Assembly: GCA_003313425.1 (NCBI GenBank)
Contig: NHZP01000034.1
Span: 124,001 to 188,000 of the forward strand
Source: Pseudopyrenochaeta lycopersici
Lineage: Eukaryota; Ascomycota; Dothideomycetes; Pleosporales; Pseudopyrenochaetaceae
Length of the DNA: 64,000 nt
Direction of reading: 5' to 3'
Shown here: one piece after another, positions 11,285-23,057 of the stretch
Numbering within the stretch: the stretch's first letter is position 1
Layout of the letters: each line of letters begins with the position of its first letter
Position numbers and translations under genes: made by a program
Notes under the pieces: model-generated
What the model was told of the DNA's origin: nothing
Database searches by the model: none
The model's input: only the letters and a program-made list of their open reading frames with translations

Positions 11285-11415
11285 CGAATCACTCCCTCGT
11301 GAAGATAGGATCATCCTAGCTATTCAAGCGATAGAAAAACACGCGACTTTAAGCCGGCGACGTAAAGCAAATCCCCACGTAACGCAAGTTCCAAGCATGC
11401 AACACCACCTTTTCA
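11285..11415 (+). pseudogene. pogo transposase N-terminal scrap
   Basis: The peptide REDRIILAIQAIEKHATLSRRR resembles the start of CENP-B/Psq-type transposases (compare IQLAIAAIQVNQ in the 52993 element). It is lost after about 40 residues. Confidence 0.4.
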
Positions 11416-11436
11416 ATGCCACGTAACTCAGCCAAT

Positions 11437-11780
11437 ATGGGGAAAATTGAGGATGCGCTTGCAGCAATCAACTCTTTGAAGCCTTGAGATAAGATCCCTT
11501 ACGCGCAAGTCGCAAAAAAGTATAGTGTTGTGCTCACAACGCTGATAAGGCGCCATCAGGGGATCCACTTCACGCATGGTCAAAGCTCAAAACCAACAAA
11601 TCTCCACCCACACTAAGAAAAGGAGCTTATCCAGTATATTTTCCAGGTTAATAACCGAGGCCTACCACCTACCAGGGCTATGATTCGAGACTTTGGATCT
11701 CAAGTAGCTAAAAAAGACATTGGAAAGAACTGGGTTAATCGCTTCGTCAAGCGGCACCGCATCCATCTCAACCCAAAATG
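11437..11780 (+). pseudogene. pogo transposase N-terminal relic
   Basis: ATG 11437 opens IEDALAAINSLKP, then a stop, QVAKKYSVVLTTLIRRHQG (helix-turn-helix), EKELIQYIFQVNNRGLPPT, and DIGKNWVNRFVKRH (CENP-B-type region). The catalytic domain is absent. It belongs to the same transposase type as the relics at 2794 and 28932. Confidence 0.65.
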
Positions 11781-12874
11781 TCAGTATATCCCGTACAGTA
11801 TAGCAGCTCTGCCCTTCGGCAACGCGATTTCTGTATCCCGGTCGTCATGTGCGACTATCGCACCCACTGAACATGTAGCATCGTGATGCAGGACCAGCCG
11901 TCGCCGGATTGGCGACAGGCCTTCAAGGTCGGCAGTGGGAACCTGAATGGTGAACGAGAAGGAGGAGGGATTCTCAATAATATCGAGATGCGCTCGTTCT
12001 TGAAGATACCTGAACATCTCGGTCTGAAGATCCTGAATTGGTGCTCGACAAACTGGCCGGAGCTTCTCCTCAAGGCCATGATCGATGGAGACTCGCCAAT
12101 AGGACGGGGACGGTATTTAGTCGAAGAATTACTCTTCTTGGTAACCAGGACGTTGCTCTCGGAGCAGATTGCCGAGAACCGACTAGTCATGGCGAGCATG
12201 TACGATCATAGGAAACACTCAGCGATACGAATGGTGCTGCGATACAACATGTTAAGCGCGTAGAAGATAAATGACTCGAACCACGCTATGGCTGTGTTTA
12301 CCTTACAGCCTAGGGGTTGGAAAGCGCTCCCCGCATTACCAAGCGCGAATATGGATGAATACCTGACTAGGAGACGCTTGATGCCGAATGTGTTTAGTAC
12401 CTTGATCGTTGCGCCACCCGGTGGTTTTGTAACGCATGGCATGAAAGAGAGGATGAAACATCATGTTACGGACATAGACGACTGCCTCCTTATTTCCGAT
12501 GAGGATGTCACGGGGTGGAGCAACCAAGTGCTCGTTGGAACGACGAGCCAGATTATCCTTCAGTGGCAGTGGCTACGCCAAAATAACGACACGCTGCAGG
12601 ATATGGAAGTGAACAAGTGAGAAGATTTTGATTGCAAGGCAGATGAATGTGCGTAGATTGCTGATGATTTCAAGAAGTTGGCTGGGGGCAAGAAAGAGGG
12701 GTGGTATAGTGAGTGCTGTCACTAAAAGTATGGAGGGAAGATGAGGACTTATTGAATGTTGGGATTATAATCTGATATACGATTTAGATAATAAGTCGGA
12801 CGATAAGTTTAATATCGATTGAGCGTTCATGGGGTGGGCGAAAGCCTTCAAATTTGATTTCTCGGCCCAGAAAT
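11781..12874. other. Two unassigned ORFs, no recognised domain
   Basis: Plus-strand ORFs at 11883-12263 (126 codons) and 12288-12620 (110 codons) have no recognised motif, and overlapping ORFs on the other strand are nearly as long. Either could be part of a decayed host gene. I cannot support a function or an exon structure. Confidence 0.25.
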
Positions 12875-14724
12875 CTACATCTGATGCACCTTGCTATTGC
12901 GGGTCCAGCGGCGGAACGTCTTGCCCTTCCACCAGAACAAGATACCGAAGAGGCACCAGAGCAAGATCAAGCTAGCGTTGGTCATGATTGGGGGAATAAA
13001 ACTATTTGGCGTTAGTATGCAATCATTAGACAATCAAAGTAGATTATTTCATTTACCCAGCCTTAATAGTCCATGGAGTGATGAACTTGCCCATACCATA
13101 GCCCGACAGATTCTTGTTAACTGTTATGGCGACGAAAAGACTTCCAGCGACGGGTTTGTACGAATCGACGGCGTATGTGGAGACCATGCCTGGTAGCGCA
13201 GCGACTTGGATACCGGCGCATGCGTAGCCGATCATGACGATGACTTGCCAGGGCCATTTCCTCTCGTAATCAACCGAGACGATGATGTTGCCAAGGAACA
13301 TGATTATGACGTATGGAATCATAGCTGGAAGTCTCATTTCGGGTTCACAGATGCCATTGTTGCGACGTGTTGAGCGTGCACTGACCCAATCTGACAGTGG
13401 TCCGGCTGTAAACAGTCCAATAAATGCTCCCACCATGACACCGAAGTTAGTGAATCCAACAACGGTAGGCTTCATGTTGTATGGTGGTGCAGCGAGAACC
13501 TGACTTTGAGTCAAGTTGATGGTGAGGAAGCTGGAGCATGACCAGGACACAACGAATGAAGCGAATTCGACGATGGGGAAGGCGAAGAGTTTCCACGGAA
13601 TCCAAAGATCGAAGAAGATGGAACGGAAGGGATTCGCGTTGGGCTGGAATAACCTCTACTGCCATTTAGCGGGTGTACCACGGCCGAGGTAGGGGTCGCG
13701 AGCTGCAGTCTCTGTGGTTGCGAGATCGGTCGTTTCTGGCGGTGGTGTAGTTACGGTGCTCACATGGTAAATTTTGTTAGCATCCTTCTCAGCGTCTGAA
13801 TCAGTGGTTGCGGCTTGAGTCTTCTCATCGAGCGAGCTTGTCTTTGTTTGCGGCACAACGGCAGCCACATTACGCTTGTACCTCGTCTCAGGGAACATGA
13901 AGACAACCATGAGGAATGAGAGGCCGAGAAGCCCGGTATTAAGCCACCAAAAGCTGCGAAATCCAATTGACTCTGTCATTGCTCCAGAGACAATGGGTCC
14001 GACCATGAGGGAGCCCATGTAAACTACCCAATAGAGCGTGTTCCATTTGCCGCGATCGTGTAAGAAGAAAATATCGGCGATAACTTCCGGCATTGTTGTT
14101 TCTGCGGGACCTGCACCAATACCATTAACAATGCAAGCGCCCATAAAGAAGCTATACGAGTTCGCCTTTGCGCGCCAGATTGAGATTCCAAAGTTGATGA
14201 GCTGAGACATGAGCAAGACTGGGCGGCGACCGAAAGATGTGCTGATAGGGACCCTGCATAATCTCGTTAGCAGGATAGTCACGAGATGATGGGTGTGCGA
14301 CTTACCAAATGAAGTTGCTGAAACCTAGAACTAGGATGCAGACACCCGTGAACTGCACAGCACCAGCCAGATCCGTGTCAAAGGCCTGCATAAGTGCTGG
14401 AAACATAGGCGCGAGAGCCAGCGGTCCAAAGCCTTGGGTGAAAATCACGAAGGATGTTGCGGTGATACACGCGGTCTTCCATGGGGTGCTCCAATTGAGT
14501 GGATCGTTCGGATCATCGCTAGGCTGTGGAACAAGGACTTCGCGATGCGAGCCCTTTACAAAGTGATGGCTGCCGACATCCGTCATAATCTCTGTGCCGG
14601 GCAGGATCTCGGTGTGGAGTTCAGCCTCCAGCTGCCGCCGCTCCTGTCAATTATTAGTCGCGAGATGATGTATAGAATCGATGAAAGGTGTAAGTACAGC
14701 GTCATTGTAGTTGTTAGTCTTCAT
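12875..14724 (-). pseudogene. MFS transporter with a single nonsense codon
   Basis: Four-exon model: 14724-14698, 14643-14306, 14253-13057 and 13001-12875. The introns are 54, 52 and 55 bp, all with GT-AG ends, and the third has a TACTAAC branch site. The 563-codon frame is maintained across every junction and has one internal TAG at 13656-13658. The N-terminal tail leads into the DDPNDPLNWS block typical of fungal DHA1-like drug/polyamine MFS proteins. Helices follow, with the GRRPVL loop after TM2-3, PETRYKRN after TM6, a long hydrophilic central loop, and six more helices ending FRRWTRN. The stop falls in the central loop before the second six helices, so the product would be a half transporter. 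Substrate is unknown. Confidence 0.88.
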
Positions 14725-16226
14725 GATGACTGCAGCCAAGTCGTTAACCCCAAGAAGGAGCAGAAGTTGTGAAGATCTCCAGGTCTAATCAGTGGTACTG
14801 TTGGCGACGACACTGCTGGGTCATATATAAGCCGAGGACGTTTATTCCACTTCCCAATCTGACTGCCTTAATCTGATTCCGGTTCTGAATCGGCCTTACC
14901 CGTATGAGTTTGGAGGGCGGTGGCTTTGTATCAGCCACTAAGCGTCGGTGAAATGGTGCTGCACAGCGTGCGATAGGGTCGGCAATTGCTACAATCGCGT
15001 TTCGCGACTCAGGTTGTAGCTGGAATCGAACGAGACAAACAAAACAAGTCAATCGGAGGTTGCTCCGGCAGCCAGTATTATCCTTAAACGTGTCTTGCAC
15101 ATCTCGGCGCCCAAGACCTTGCCATGCATCACAGCGGACAAGTGCGTGGCGGCGGGTTCAATGAGCTTGGCGTGCATCACAATTGGACAACACTCAGGAA
15201 GCTGGGGTACTGACCTCTACCCTGGGGAAATGTACAAGGATGACGCCTAGGGCTTGCGGCGGCGGTTGTGGGATGCGGCAGATGCTATGGCCATATCCAT
15301 TGAAGTACCGAGTTGACTGTCGCGATTTATTCTTGGGTTGATAAGCCGTTATGTCGGACAATTCTCTCAATGCAGAGCCAATTTGACGTTGGTAATAGGG
15401 TTATGGCTGGCCTTGTGCAACTGCCGAATCGCGCTATTGGCTTGCGGGGAAAACTAGGGGGAGGCGCCCAGAACCTGGGGGTTCACAGTGTTATCTCCTG
15501 TCACATAAGGAACACCAGTCATACCCGCAAAAACCACGTGAGTTGGAGCCGAAAACCCAGGAGTTCATTGTTTCTATGTCACGGGAAAAGACTTCTGCAT
15601 CAAGATAGGCGCAAGGCTACCCACGAAATCCACTAGCGGCGGACTACAGATATTCTTGCCTATGTTCATCATTTCTGGCTCCTCGTATCTATTCTGAGTT
15701 TGTAGAATGCCTACATCCATAATTCAAATACCAGACTAGTCTAAGTCCGCTTTGAACAGTATTTTGTAAACTTCAGCGTCATCTCAATCCTGATGCCAAA
15801 CTGTAGCCATCGACCCTCCCGTTATTCTCTCAAAAGTATTGTTAAATAGTCACTCATCATGATTATCAATCGATTAATGGTAGGGGTCACCGAGAATAAG
15901 GCTGATTCAGTCATGTTCCACTCCAACAACTAATAAGATATGCCACGCTCGCAATACAGTAAAATATGTATCGCAAATGACCTTCCACGACAGTAAACAG
16001 CATTAGACATCCGCTTCCGCGTCGCTATCAGGAGCAGAGGAAAGCGGAAGCCAGAGCCAAAAGAAAGCAACGCTGGAAGAGCAGCCTTTAGTGGTTGCGG
16101 TGGTTTCCCTGCTGAGATCTCTAGGATTTCAAGCAAGCCGACTAATCTGTTTGAGCTAGCTTCCAGTAGAAGTTTTGCCTGCGCCTCCTCCTCTGCGTTT
16201 CCTTTCTTACATTTTGTGCCGATAGT
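14725..16226. other. Intergenic; no gene recognised
   Basis: About 1.5 kb without a supported gene. ORFs of about 100 codons on both strands show no domain. Confidence 0.4.
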
Positions 16227-16327
16227 TGTTCATTGATTATATATGTTCTTTCAGGCTAGTGGGATGCAGCTCTTATATATGCTCACCCCAACTCTGTTAC
16301 GTGTCTCAGCCACCACGATGTTCAACA
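16227..16327 (-). repeat. Short solo LTR (101 bp), copia-like ends
   Basis: On the minus strand it begins TGTTGAACATCGTGGTGGCT, contains a TATATAAGAG TATA box and ends CAATGAACA. It matches the layout of the copy at 25739-25860 (shared GGCTGARACACGTAACAG and CCACTAGCCTG blocks). No 5-bp target duplication is visible. Confidence 0.6.
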
Positions 16328-16636
16328 CTCACACCACGATAACTTAATTAATTAGTTACTTGGGATGCGCAGGGCCGCTTGAGATCTAAAACCTCTCTTC
16401 TGAGCCCACCTTTGAATATCTCCGTATCCATAATTCCCGCCTGGCTTGTAAATTGGTATAACACGAGGATTACCCATTACAAACGTCTGCTGTTGCGTAT
16501 GCTTGCTAGGATGAGATAATATAATAGCGTAGATAAGAGACACATCCTTTAAGTGGCTTAACTCTCCTCCAATTCCAACAGTGTTAGGCCGTCTAGTAGT
16601 TCTTAGCTTCCCCTAGTAATCCTTCCAAAAACAATA
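16328..16636. other. Spacer with one small unassigned ORF
   Basis: A 63-codon minus-strand ORF at 16352-16543 has a biased composition (PGGNYGYGDIQRWAQKRGF) that looks protein-like, but no family is recognised and no start context supports it. Confidence 0.3.
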
Positions 16637-17043
16637 ACGTGTCTCACAAGCGAGCGCCGCGGACAAGCGAGCGCCGCAGTCCAAAATACACCAAAAATCT
16701 TAAAAAATTGTCTCCTATATCTCAACGTTAGCAATATTAAATACTCTGCAAACTGAAAGATAGCTTCTTATACTAATTTTAAAGTATTTACTAACTTCTT
16801 AGACTAAAAGGTTCTATAGTTCTATAGATATAGTATTTTTATCCTTAACGTCTAATAATTTTATTATATCTTAAGAATTACTTAATGTATGCTTTTATAA
16901 CTTAAGAAATAATCTATATATAAGCATAAGAAGCTATCTTTAAGTTTTTAGATTATGAAGTATTACTGATGTTGAGATCTAGGAGACGAATTTTTAAGAA
17001 TTTTGGTGTATTTTGGACTGCGGCGCTCGCTTGTGAGACACGT
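16637..17043. mobile_element. 407-bp pogo-type MITE
   Basis: Flanked by TA at 16635-16636 and 17044-17045. The ends start ACGTGTCTCACAAGCGAGCG and the inverted similarity extends about 80 bp inward on each side. The left end carries AAGCGAGCGCCGC twice (16648 and 16665, 17-bp spacing). The right end carries it once. The interior is strongly AT-rich and non-coding, as expected after RIP. Confidence 0.88.
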
Positions 17044-17259
17044 TAACCTGTGTGCAACCTTTTCTTGTAAAATAATCTCTAAAGATTTAACATATGTATC
17101 TCCTCGCAACCGGTTAGCACTTGGGTAATATTGACTGTGATACCACAATCAAACGAAACCTCATGTCTTGCTGGGTTATACCTATGCTCCTGCAAACTCG
17201 CAAAGAATGTCGCACTCTCATAGTATAGATCTCCATGCCAATCATCTGCAAGCAAGATT

Positions 17260-17358
17260 ATGTATGCGCTGTGCAAGCGTTGTGGTAAGACTGGCCACAA
17301 TACGCACACCTGCACAGCAGGAATTATAGATGTAGATGATAGTGATGCTTCTGAATAG
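17260..17358 (+). pseudogene. Zinc-knuckle C-terminus of a pogo transposase
   Basis: A 32-residue peptide contains CKRCGKTGHNTHTC, the C-x2-C-x4-H-x4-C knuckle found at the C-terminus of the other pogo transposases here, then an acidic tail and TAG. It sits 125 bp before a matching right terminal repeat, so it is the 3' end of a truncated element. Confidence 0.7.
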
Positions 17359-17435
17359 TACTTTTGTCTCCTATAAATTACCTAAATTCGTTGTGGTGTT
17401 GAGGTATTAGGCTAGTATTAGTAGCGAAGTTTGTG

Positions 17436-17483
17436 TGAGGTGCGCCGCTCGGTGAGGTGTGCCACTCGGTAAGTGAAGCACGT
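17436..17483. repeat. Right terminal repeat of a truncated pogo element
   Basis: Ends GTAAGTGAAGCACGT followed by TA. It contains GGTGCGCCGCTCGGT (17439) and GGTGTGCCACTCGGT (17456), again 17 bp apart. The partner left end is not in the window. Confidence 0.7.
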
Positions 17484-17901
17484 TAAGTTATTATTAGCAT
17501 AAAAGGTGCGATAAGATGGAAAAAGCATATAAAATAAGCAAATCTTTTGCTTCTTTAGGGTTTAATATGTAGTGAATCTCGGACTTTTTTCTAAAGCAGC
17601 TCGCATTCTCTTTTATCGGCTGTTTATTGGTCCTTAAGTGGGCGTAGGCTTTCCCGATTAGGTAATTCTAAGCAAGGGGAAACTAGTCCGGGGTGTAACG
17701 CCCCACTCCCGGTAACTGGCCCATCAAAACTGCCGTGCGTCCGCTTCCGCTGCTTCCTGCATCGCTGCTGTTTCTCTTACCCTGTCCTTCTCTTTCGCTT
17801 TCTCTTTCTTTTTTTCATTTATCATCCTGGTCTTCTGGTTGTAGATCCCCTCCCATTCTCTGCCTTACGAGGGGAAATACCTATGAATCGTGCTTACTAT
17901 A
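17484..17901. promoter_or_regulatory. Upstream region of the UPC2-like gene
   Basis: Contains a CT-rich stretch (about 17735-17840), common before fungal transcription starts. No specific regulator site was identified. Confidence 0.35.
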
Positions 17902-19313
17902 ATGAAAATATCACGTCTCGGGCATAAAAAGTCCCGAAAAGGTTGCTTGCATTGCAAAAGCAGACACGTCAAGGTATGCTCCAGCCCCTACTTAGCATTA
18001 GTTACCTCCTCTATTCGCCTGCTCCTGCCTTTCTATTAGGTCTTGCGTCCTGTCATCCTTATCGCCCTTTAAGCGCGTTTCTTGTTACTAATCAGACAAA
18101 ACTGGGGCCAGTGCGACGAACAACAACCCTGCAGGAACTGTGTCAGGCACAGGGTTCCCTGCAGTCTTGTCGCGCTCAACTCGTCATTAATTCCTCTCTC
18201 TGCTCGACGGGATGGCTCAGACATTGCAACTCAGAGTCCAGAAGAACAGTCTTCGACCGTCGGGACGGGGACGAGAACTGCTAGCAGCGCCGCAGCCGGC
18301 ACACTATCATCAGCCCAGAGCGGCACCAGAATCAAGGGCCTTCTTCAGAGTCTGTCTAGCGAAGTCGAGGCGCTTACCTCCATCGCCCACGGTGCGGCAG
18401 CCGAGCCCCAACATCAGGTGCGGGATCTTCAGCTGATCCACCACTTCAGCACTTCGGCTTACTTAACTTTGGTCGACGATCGCTCTCTTTATCATTTCTG
18501 GCAGGTCACAGTATCATCTATGGCCTTTTCTTTCGTAAGCCTGCGCCTGCAACACTTGGCAATCTCCTTACTATTGTCACAACCACCCGTACCGGGCGGC
18601 TCCCTTTCTGATACTCTGATGCTGATTCCAAGTTGAGGATTTTCTTCTCCATGGCGTCCTCGCCTTCTCCGCCCTCCACTACTCCCATGTCCATCCCAAT
18701 GAAAGGGAGAGCTGGTCCACCCTCTCGAAACAGTACCAGAGCGTGGCAGTCGCCTCGTTCTCCTCTCGGCTGAATGGCATCACCGAAGAAACGGTCACTC
18801 CTTGTTTTCTCCATGCTTGCTTCATCTTCATGTTGGAGACGTACTCTGTCGCTACCTCACCCGACCCGATATATCCCAGCGACATTGCTCGGTCCTTTGT
18901 TCTCCTTCAAGGTACTACATGCCCAGAATGAGTTGTGTTCGCTTGATGCGTTCCGTTCCTAGTATTTTCGTCACGCTAATGCAGCTGATCCCATAGCAGT
19001 CAAAGGTATTCTTTTGACGGAGCCAGGCCAATGGCGGAGAAATGGAGTCCTTGCGCCGCTAATGAGACGAGCGGAAGAGTCATTCTCCCGTCCGAACTTA
19101 CGTTTTCAAACGCAGGTTGAGGCCCTTCGAGACATCGCCCAGAACTTGGACAAGTCCGAAGGACCATCCAAAGTGACGCACATATGTGTCACGGCGCTTA
19201 ATACCCTCTTGGACACCTTTACAGCCGTGGCCGGGCCACAGTCCAATTATGGTTATGTCTGGCTATGGCCAATCACACTTCCGCGGGAATTCCTCGAGCT
19301 CATCAGCAACGGC

Positions 19314-21116
19314 CAGTGTTCGAAACGGATGGAGGTAAATCCACCTCCATGGACCTCCATCCATTTCCAGAGAGCCATGGAGGTTTGGAAGGACCTCTTG
19401 GCGTATGAGAGACGTTTCAGCTATCCTTTTGGGGAATACTGAAGCTATAGTCGCCGCAGTGAAGTGGATAGTTGGCCTGTGCTCAGCGGTGATTCTTACG
19501 TTGTCTCATCCATCTCATCAGCGATTCTCTCCATTCCCTCACTCACTGACCTCTATTTCGCCCAGTACCTAATCAAATGCCGCCAGAGGGGTCGCAATCG
19601 TCTTATCAGGCTGCTATCCAGTCGAGAAAGCGAACTCGATCATCCCTTGACGCTCCTTCGCCCTCTGCACAACCGCCATCTGATGGAGCTGACTTAACCT
19701 CAGATGAAGAGTCACTCACAGAGCTGGAGTCTGAGAACGTTCTGGTCCCTACTAGGCTGCAGCGCACCAATAAGGATAGTAGACCTGTTTTTCAATCGCC
19801 TTTCGACTACTCCTGGGTGGATTTTGATGATCCGGCGCTTGACGGCCTCACTCTGCCATCAAAGGCTATCAAGACTCGCGCATGGTGGTGGAAGTACGGA
19901 GTGCCTCTCGAGGCTCGAGTAGATCAAGGCAATAGCCGGAGGGCTATTCTAACCTATTTCTTATGCCATACGTGTTATACAATTAGCCGGAGGTCAACCT
20001 GCAAGCTATATCACCAAAGGCCGCTGCAGTGCCCGAGATCACTTTAGAAACCTCCATCATACGACCTTCGAGATAGAGAAAGACCTTCCTCACGACGCCC
20101 AATTTGACGACGAAACTCTCCTAGATAGGCTAGATAGAAACGACCCTGTGCAGCGCCGGATCCTAAACGAGCTCACCCAGTTATTTAATCAAGATATCTC
20201 TAACAAGGACCTCCTAAGATAGGTAGTTTTCGACAACATCCCCTTCTATAAGCTTCAGAGCCCCTATTTTCGAACACTACTCTCTCGCCTAACGCCCTTT
20301 TCGAATCGATCAAGATTGCCAACTGATCGCACAGTCCAGAGGTGGGTTATGCAAGAGTTTAAGCAGCATAAGGCGGATATTAGGAAGCTTCTTACAAGCT
20401 CTTGCAGCCAAATCCACCTGTCCTTTGACGTCTGGACTTCCCGAAGGATAAAGGCTCTTAATAGTGTTATCGCTCACTAGGTTGACAAAGATGGCAAGTG
20501 CCAATCAGCTCTTTTAGCTCTTACAGAGTTAGCTGATACTCATAGTAGAAAAGAGCTCTGCACTGACGTTCTAAGAGTTATCAACGACTACGGGATTCAA
20601 GAGAGGATTGGTTACTTTGTACTAGATAACGCCACAAATAACGATAAGGCAGTAGAGCTTATTTGCAAGGAGCTCTGCTTGAATCCTCGCTGGCGCCGCC
20701 TCCGTTGTTCTGGGCCATATAATTAATATTGTCGCCAAAGAGGTCCTCTGGGGAGCAGACTACGAGATGTTTGAGAACGTTGTCGCCAATATTAATAACC
20801 TAAAATATAAGGTTACCGCATGGCGAAAGAAGGGCCCAATTAGCCATCTCGCGACTATTGTTCGATGGATTCGAAGGTCTCCAGGACGACTTCAACGGTT
20901 CAATAACGCCCAAAAGACTATAGCTTAACCAAACGAGTTCATGTGACCTTAGCTCTTTACTTGATATTCACTGTTTATTTAAGGTTTTCATTATGTAGAT
21001 TGTAAACATTGGGCGTGTCATATGGGTGGACCCAATGAGCTTGGCAATCCATCCAAACCTCCATGGATTTATGGATATGGAGGTGGAGGATCCTCCTCCA
21101 TCCATTTCGAACACTG
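19314..21116 (+). mobile_element. hAT element 1 (1803 bp, non-autonomous) in the UPC2-like gene
   Basis: Perfect 8-bp target duplication GCAACGGC at 19306-19313 and 21117-21124. The ends are CAGTGTTCGAAACGGATGGA and, on the other strand, CAGTGTTCGAAATGGATGGA, with CCATCCA/CCTCCAT motifs repeated just inside. The length and the missing C-terminal half of its transposase make it an internally deleted copy. Confidence 0.93.
19577..20928 (+). pseudogene. hAT transposase relic, C-terminal half missing
   Basis: Opens at ATG 19577 with a serine/acid-rich N-terminus and a BED-type region (AWWWKYGV), then shifts frame. LSFDVWTSRR (first catalytic Asp block), IGYFVLDNATNNDKAVEL (second block), GHIINIVAKEVLW and RWIRRSPGRLQRF follow, with two TAG stops probably from tryptophan codons and further frameshifts. 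The C-terminal dimerisation domain is absent. Confidence 0.8.
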
Positions 21117-21322
21117 GCAACGGCCAACCTTTGGCTCTCGTGATCATGGTACATTACACAGCCATCCTACGCCGTTTCGAGTGTGATCGTTGGTACGTCC
21201 AAGGATGGAGCACTCGTGTTGCTGCTGCCGTCCAAGGCGATCTACTCCAATCGTGGGAGCCGTGGATCGAATGGCCACTGCACTGTATTCAAGAGGGTAT
21301 AGATGTGCGAACGGTAGAGTAG

Positions 21323-23057
21323 TGTGCTTCGCAGGCGTATATACCTCCAATTCTTCACCTCTAAGCAACTCTATCTGATAGTGATGTAAGAGCTGCGCAA
21401 AGCATGCAGATGCCTAGGAACAGAGTTGATTCAATTAGGAGCTAGGAAACTCCAATTTAGGGTTCTAGAGACTTTACTCCTATTAAGGCGCTACTCTAAT
21501 ATCACAGTACAATATATATCTTTAAGCTACCGCAGCAGGAAGGTTAGCCTTTTTAACTATTATGTCTAATCTAGGTGTAAGGACGTCGTGTTGCTGTAAC
21601 CAATAGGATATCTCAGCGGCGCTAAGCGCGCTAGGCCACGCATGTTCGATTATGGAAGAAGCGGCGGGGTAGCCACTTAAGAATGCCGCTAGAAGTTCGG
21701 AGCTATGACGCACACGCTGACACAACCCATTATAGTGTCCCTGGGATTTCATGGAAATGTCTAGGACAATCAAGTATACAGATCTAATACAATGAACCCT
21801 TATAGCTTATTCTGTTCAACTCAATATTCTGCTGAATACTGAAAGCAATATAACTGTTCTTACAACCTCCTTAATACTCTTTACAGAAGCGCACTCTTAC
21901 TATCTTAGTATTGAACCCACCCCTGTTCTATAGAACGCATTCCATCCGCGAGAACCAACCTTGCGTTCCTAGACTAGCTTCTGTTAGTTTAAGACCCTCA
22001 CAGTTTACTTGTCACGAGATGCTATGAGCATGTGCCCGCAAGCTTTTAAGGAAGCGTGGATTATTAGTTACGTACGTTATCTAGTGTAGTACAAGGCGTT
22101 ACGTAAGGAAGAGAAGAGAACAGAAACTCAGGCGCAGAAGAATACTCAGGGGCTAGGCCTGTGGTCGAGCTCAGGCCTCGACAGGGCTAGCCAATTCAGG
22201 TGTTCCGGGAACCACGGTGGTTACTGTGACAAGTAGTAACTGAGGTTCACGTTATCTAAATTCTGTAGAGTTCCATATGTGTACCTTAGATTAAGGGTAC
22301 AGAATATTAACCTATCAGTAGTAAGATTGTAGCGTTATGCTCTGTCTCAGCAAAGGAGCTCTAAAACATAGCAAAGGTCTGTCAAGATCGTTTGGGCGTG
22401 CTCTAATCGTTGGATTTTATAGGTCCTTAACTAATTGTAGGGCTATAGCTAAACTGCATGCTACCCGAGGTAACGTTCTTTCTACAGCTCCCGTAGTATT
22501 GTAGTGTTCTAGAGCTTTAGCTACATTAACCGTGTGCTTAACGCGGAATCCTTCGGACTGTTTGTAGTGATTTGTGTTAGATATCCGCAGTTAATTCACT
22601 TGTAGGTTGCCTTACCGATGCAGTATTCTTTTCGATAGCTTGGCGAGGCCTGTGTTTCCTGTTGAGGCTGATCTGTGATGCCTAGCGTTGCAAATGTCTC
22701 TAGCGATGCAGTTACCGGCCTTATTTGCCGGTGTACGCTCTAAAATCTGCTACTACGGTAGCGCTGCCAGTGATGGGATGCTTGGCCGCTTAGCTTGTTG
22801 ATTCCCTCCAAATCAGATTAAGGTGAGCTGGCGCGGCCCACTCAGGTGCAACCGCTTTGACATCTGTCAGAAAGTTAATTTGAGCTCAGTGCTCTCAAAT
22901 GTCAGGTAGTCTGCCTTCCCCGCACAAGGCAGTAAAATGTACCCAACTGTCGAGGACTTTAGTAACAATATCTCCTCTGATTGGCTAGGAAAGGCTTTGG
23001 TCGCTAACGGCTGCTAAGCCAGTTTCCAAATAACCATTTATAAACATATGCCCAGGC
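21323..23057. other. Intergenic; no gene recognised
   Basis: About 1.7 kb of low-complexity, TA-rich sequence. An 83-codon minus-strand ORF (21522-21773) has no known domain. Confidence 0.4.

Larger units (their letters stand above)
17902..21322 (+). pseudogene. UPC2-like Zn2Cys6 transcription factor split by a hAT element
   Basis: Exons: 17902-17973, 18112-18534, 18638-18911, 19000-19313, and continuation 21125-21322. With the hAT and one 8-bp duplication removed the frame is open for 426 residues. Residues 13-43 form a Zn2Cys6 cluster with spacing C-x2-C-x6-C-x5-C-x2-C-x6-C, split by intron 1 as in many family members. The DLQLIHHFSTSAYL block and the later FLLHGVLAFSALHYSHVHP block are those of UPC2/sterol-uptake-type regulators. 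The C-terminus (PLALVIMVHYTAILRRFE, then WYVQGWS and WEPWIEWP) lies beyond the transposon. Intron 3 ends TAGCAG, a tandem acceptor that keeps frame either way. As it stands the protein would end inside the transposon and lose about 65 residues. Target genes are unknown. Confidence 0.88.
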
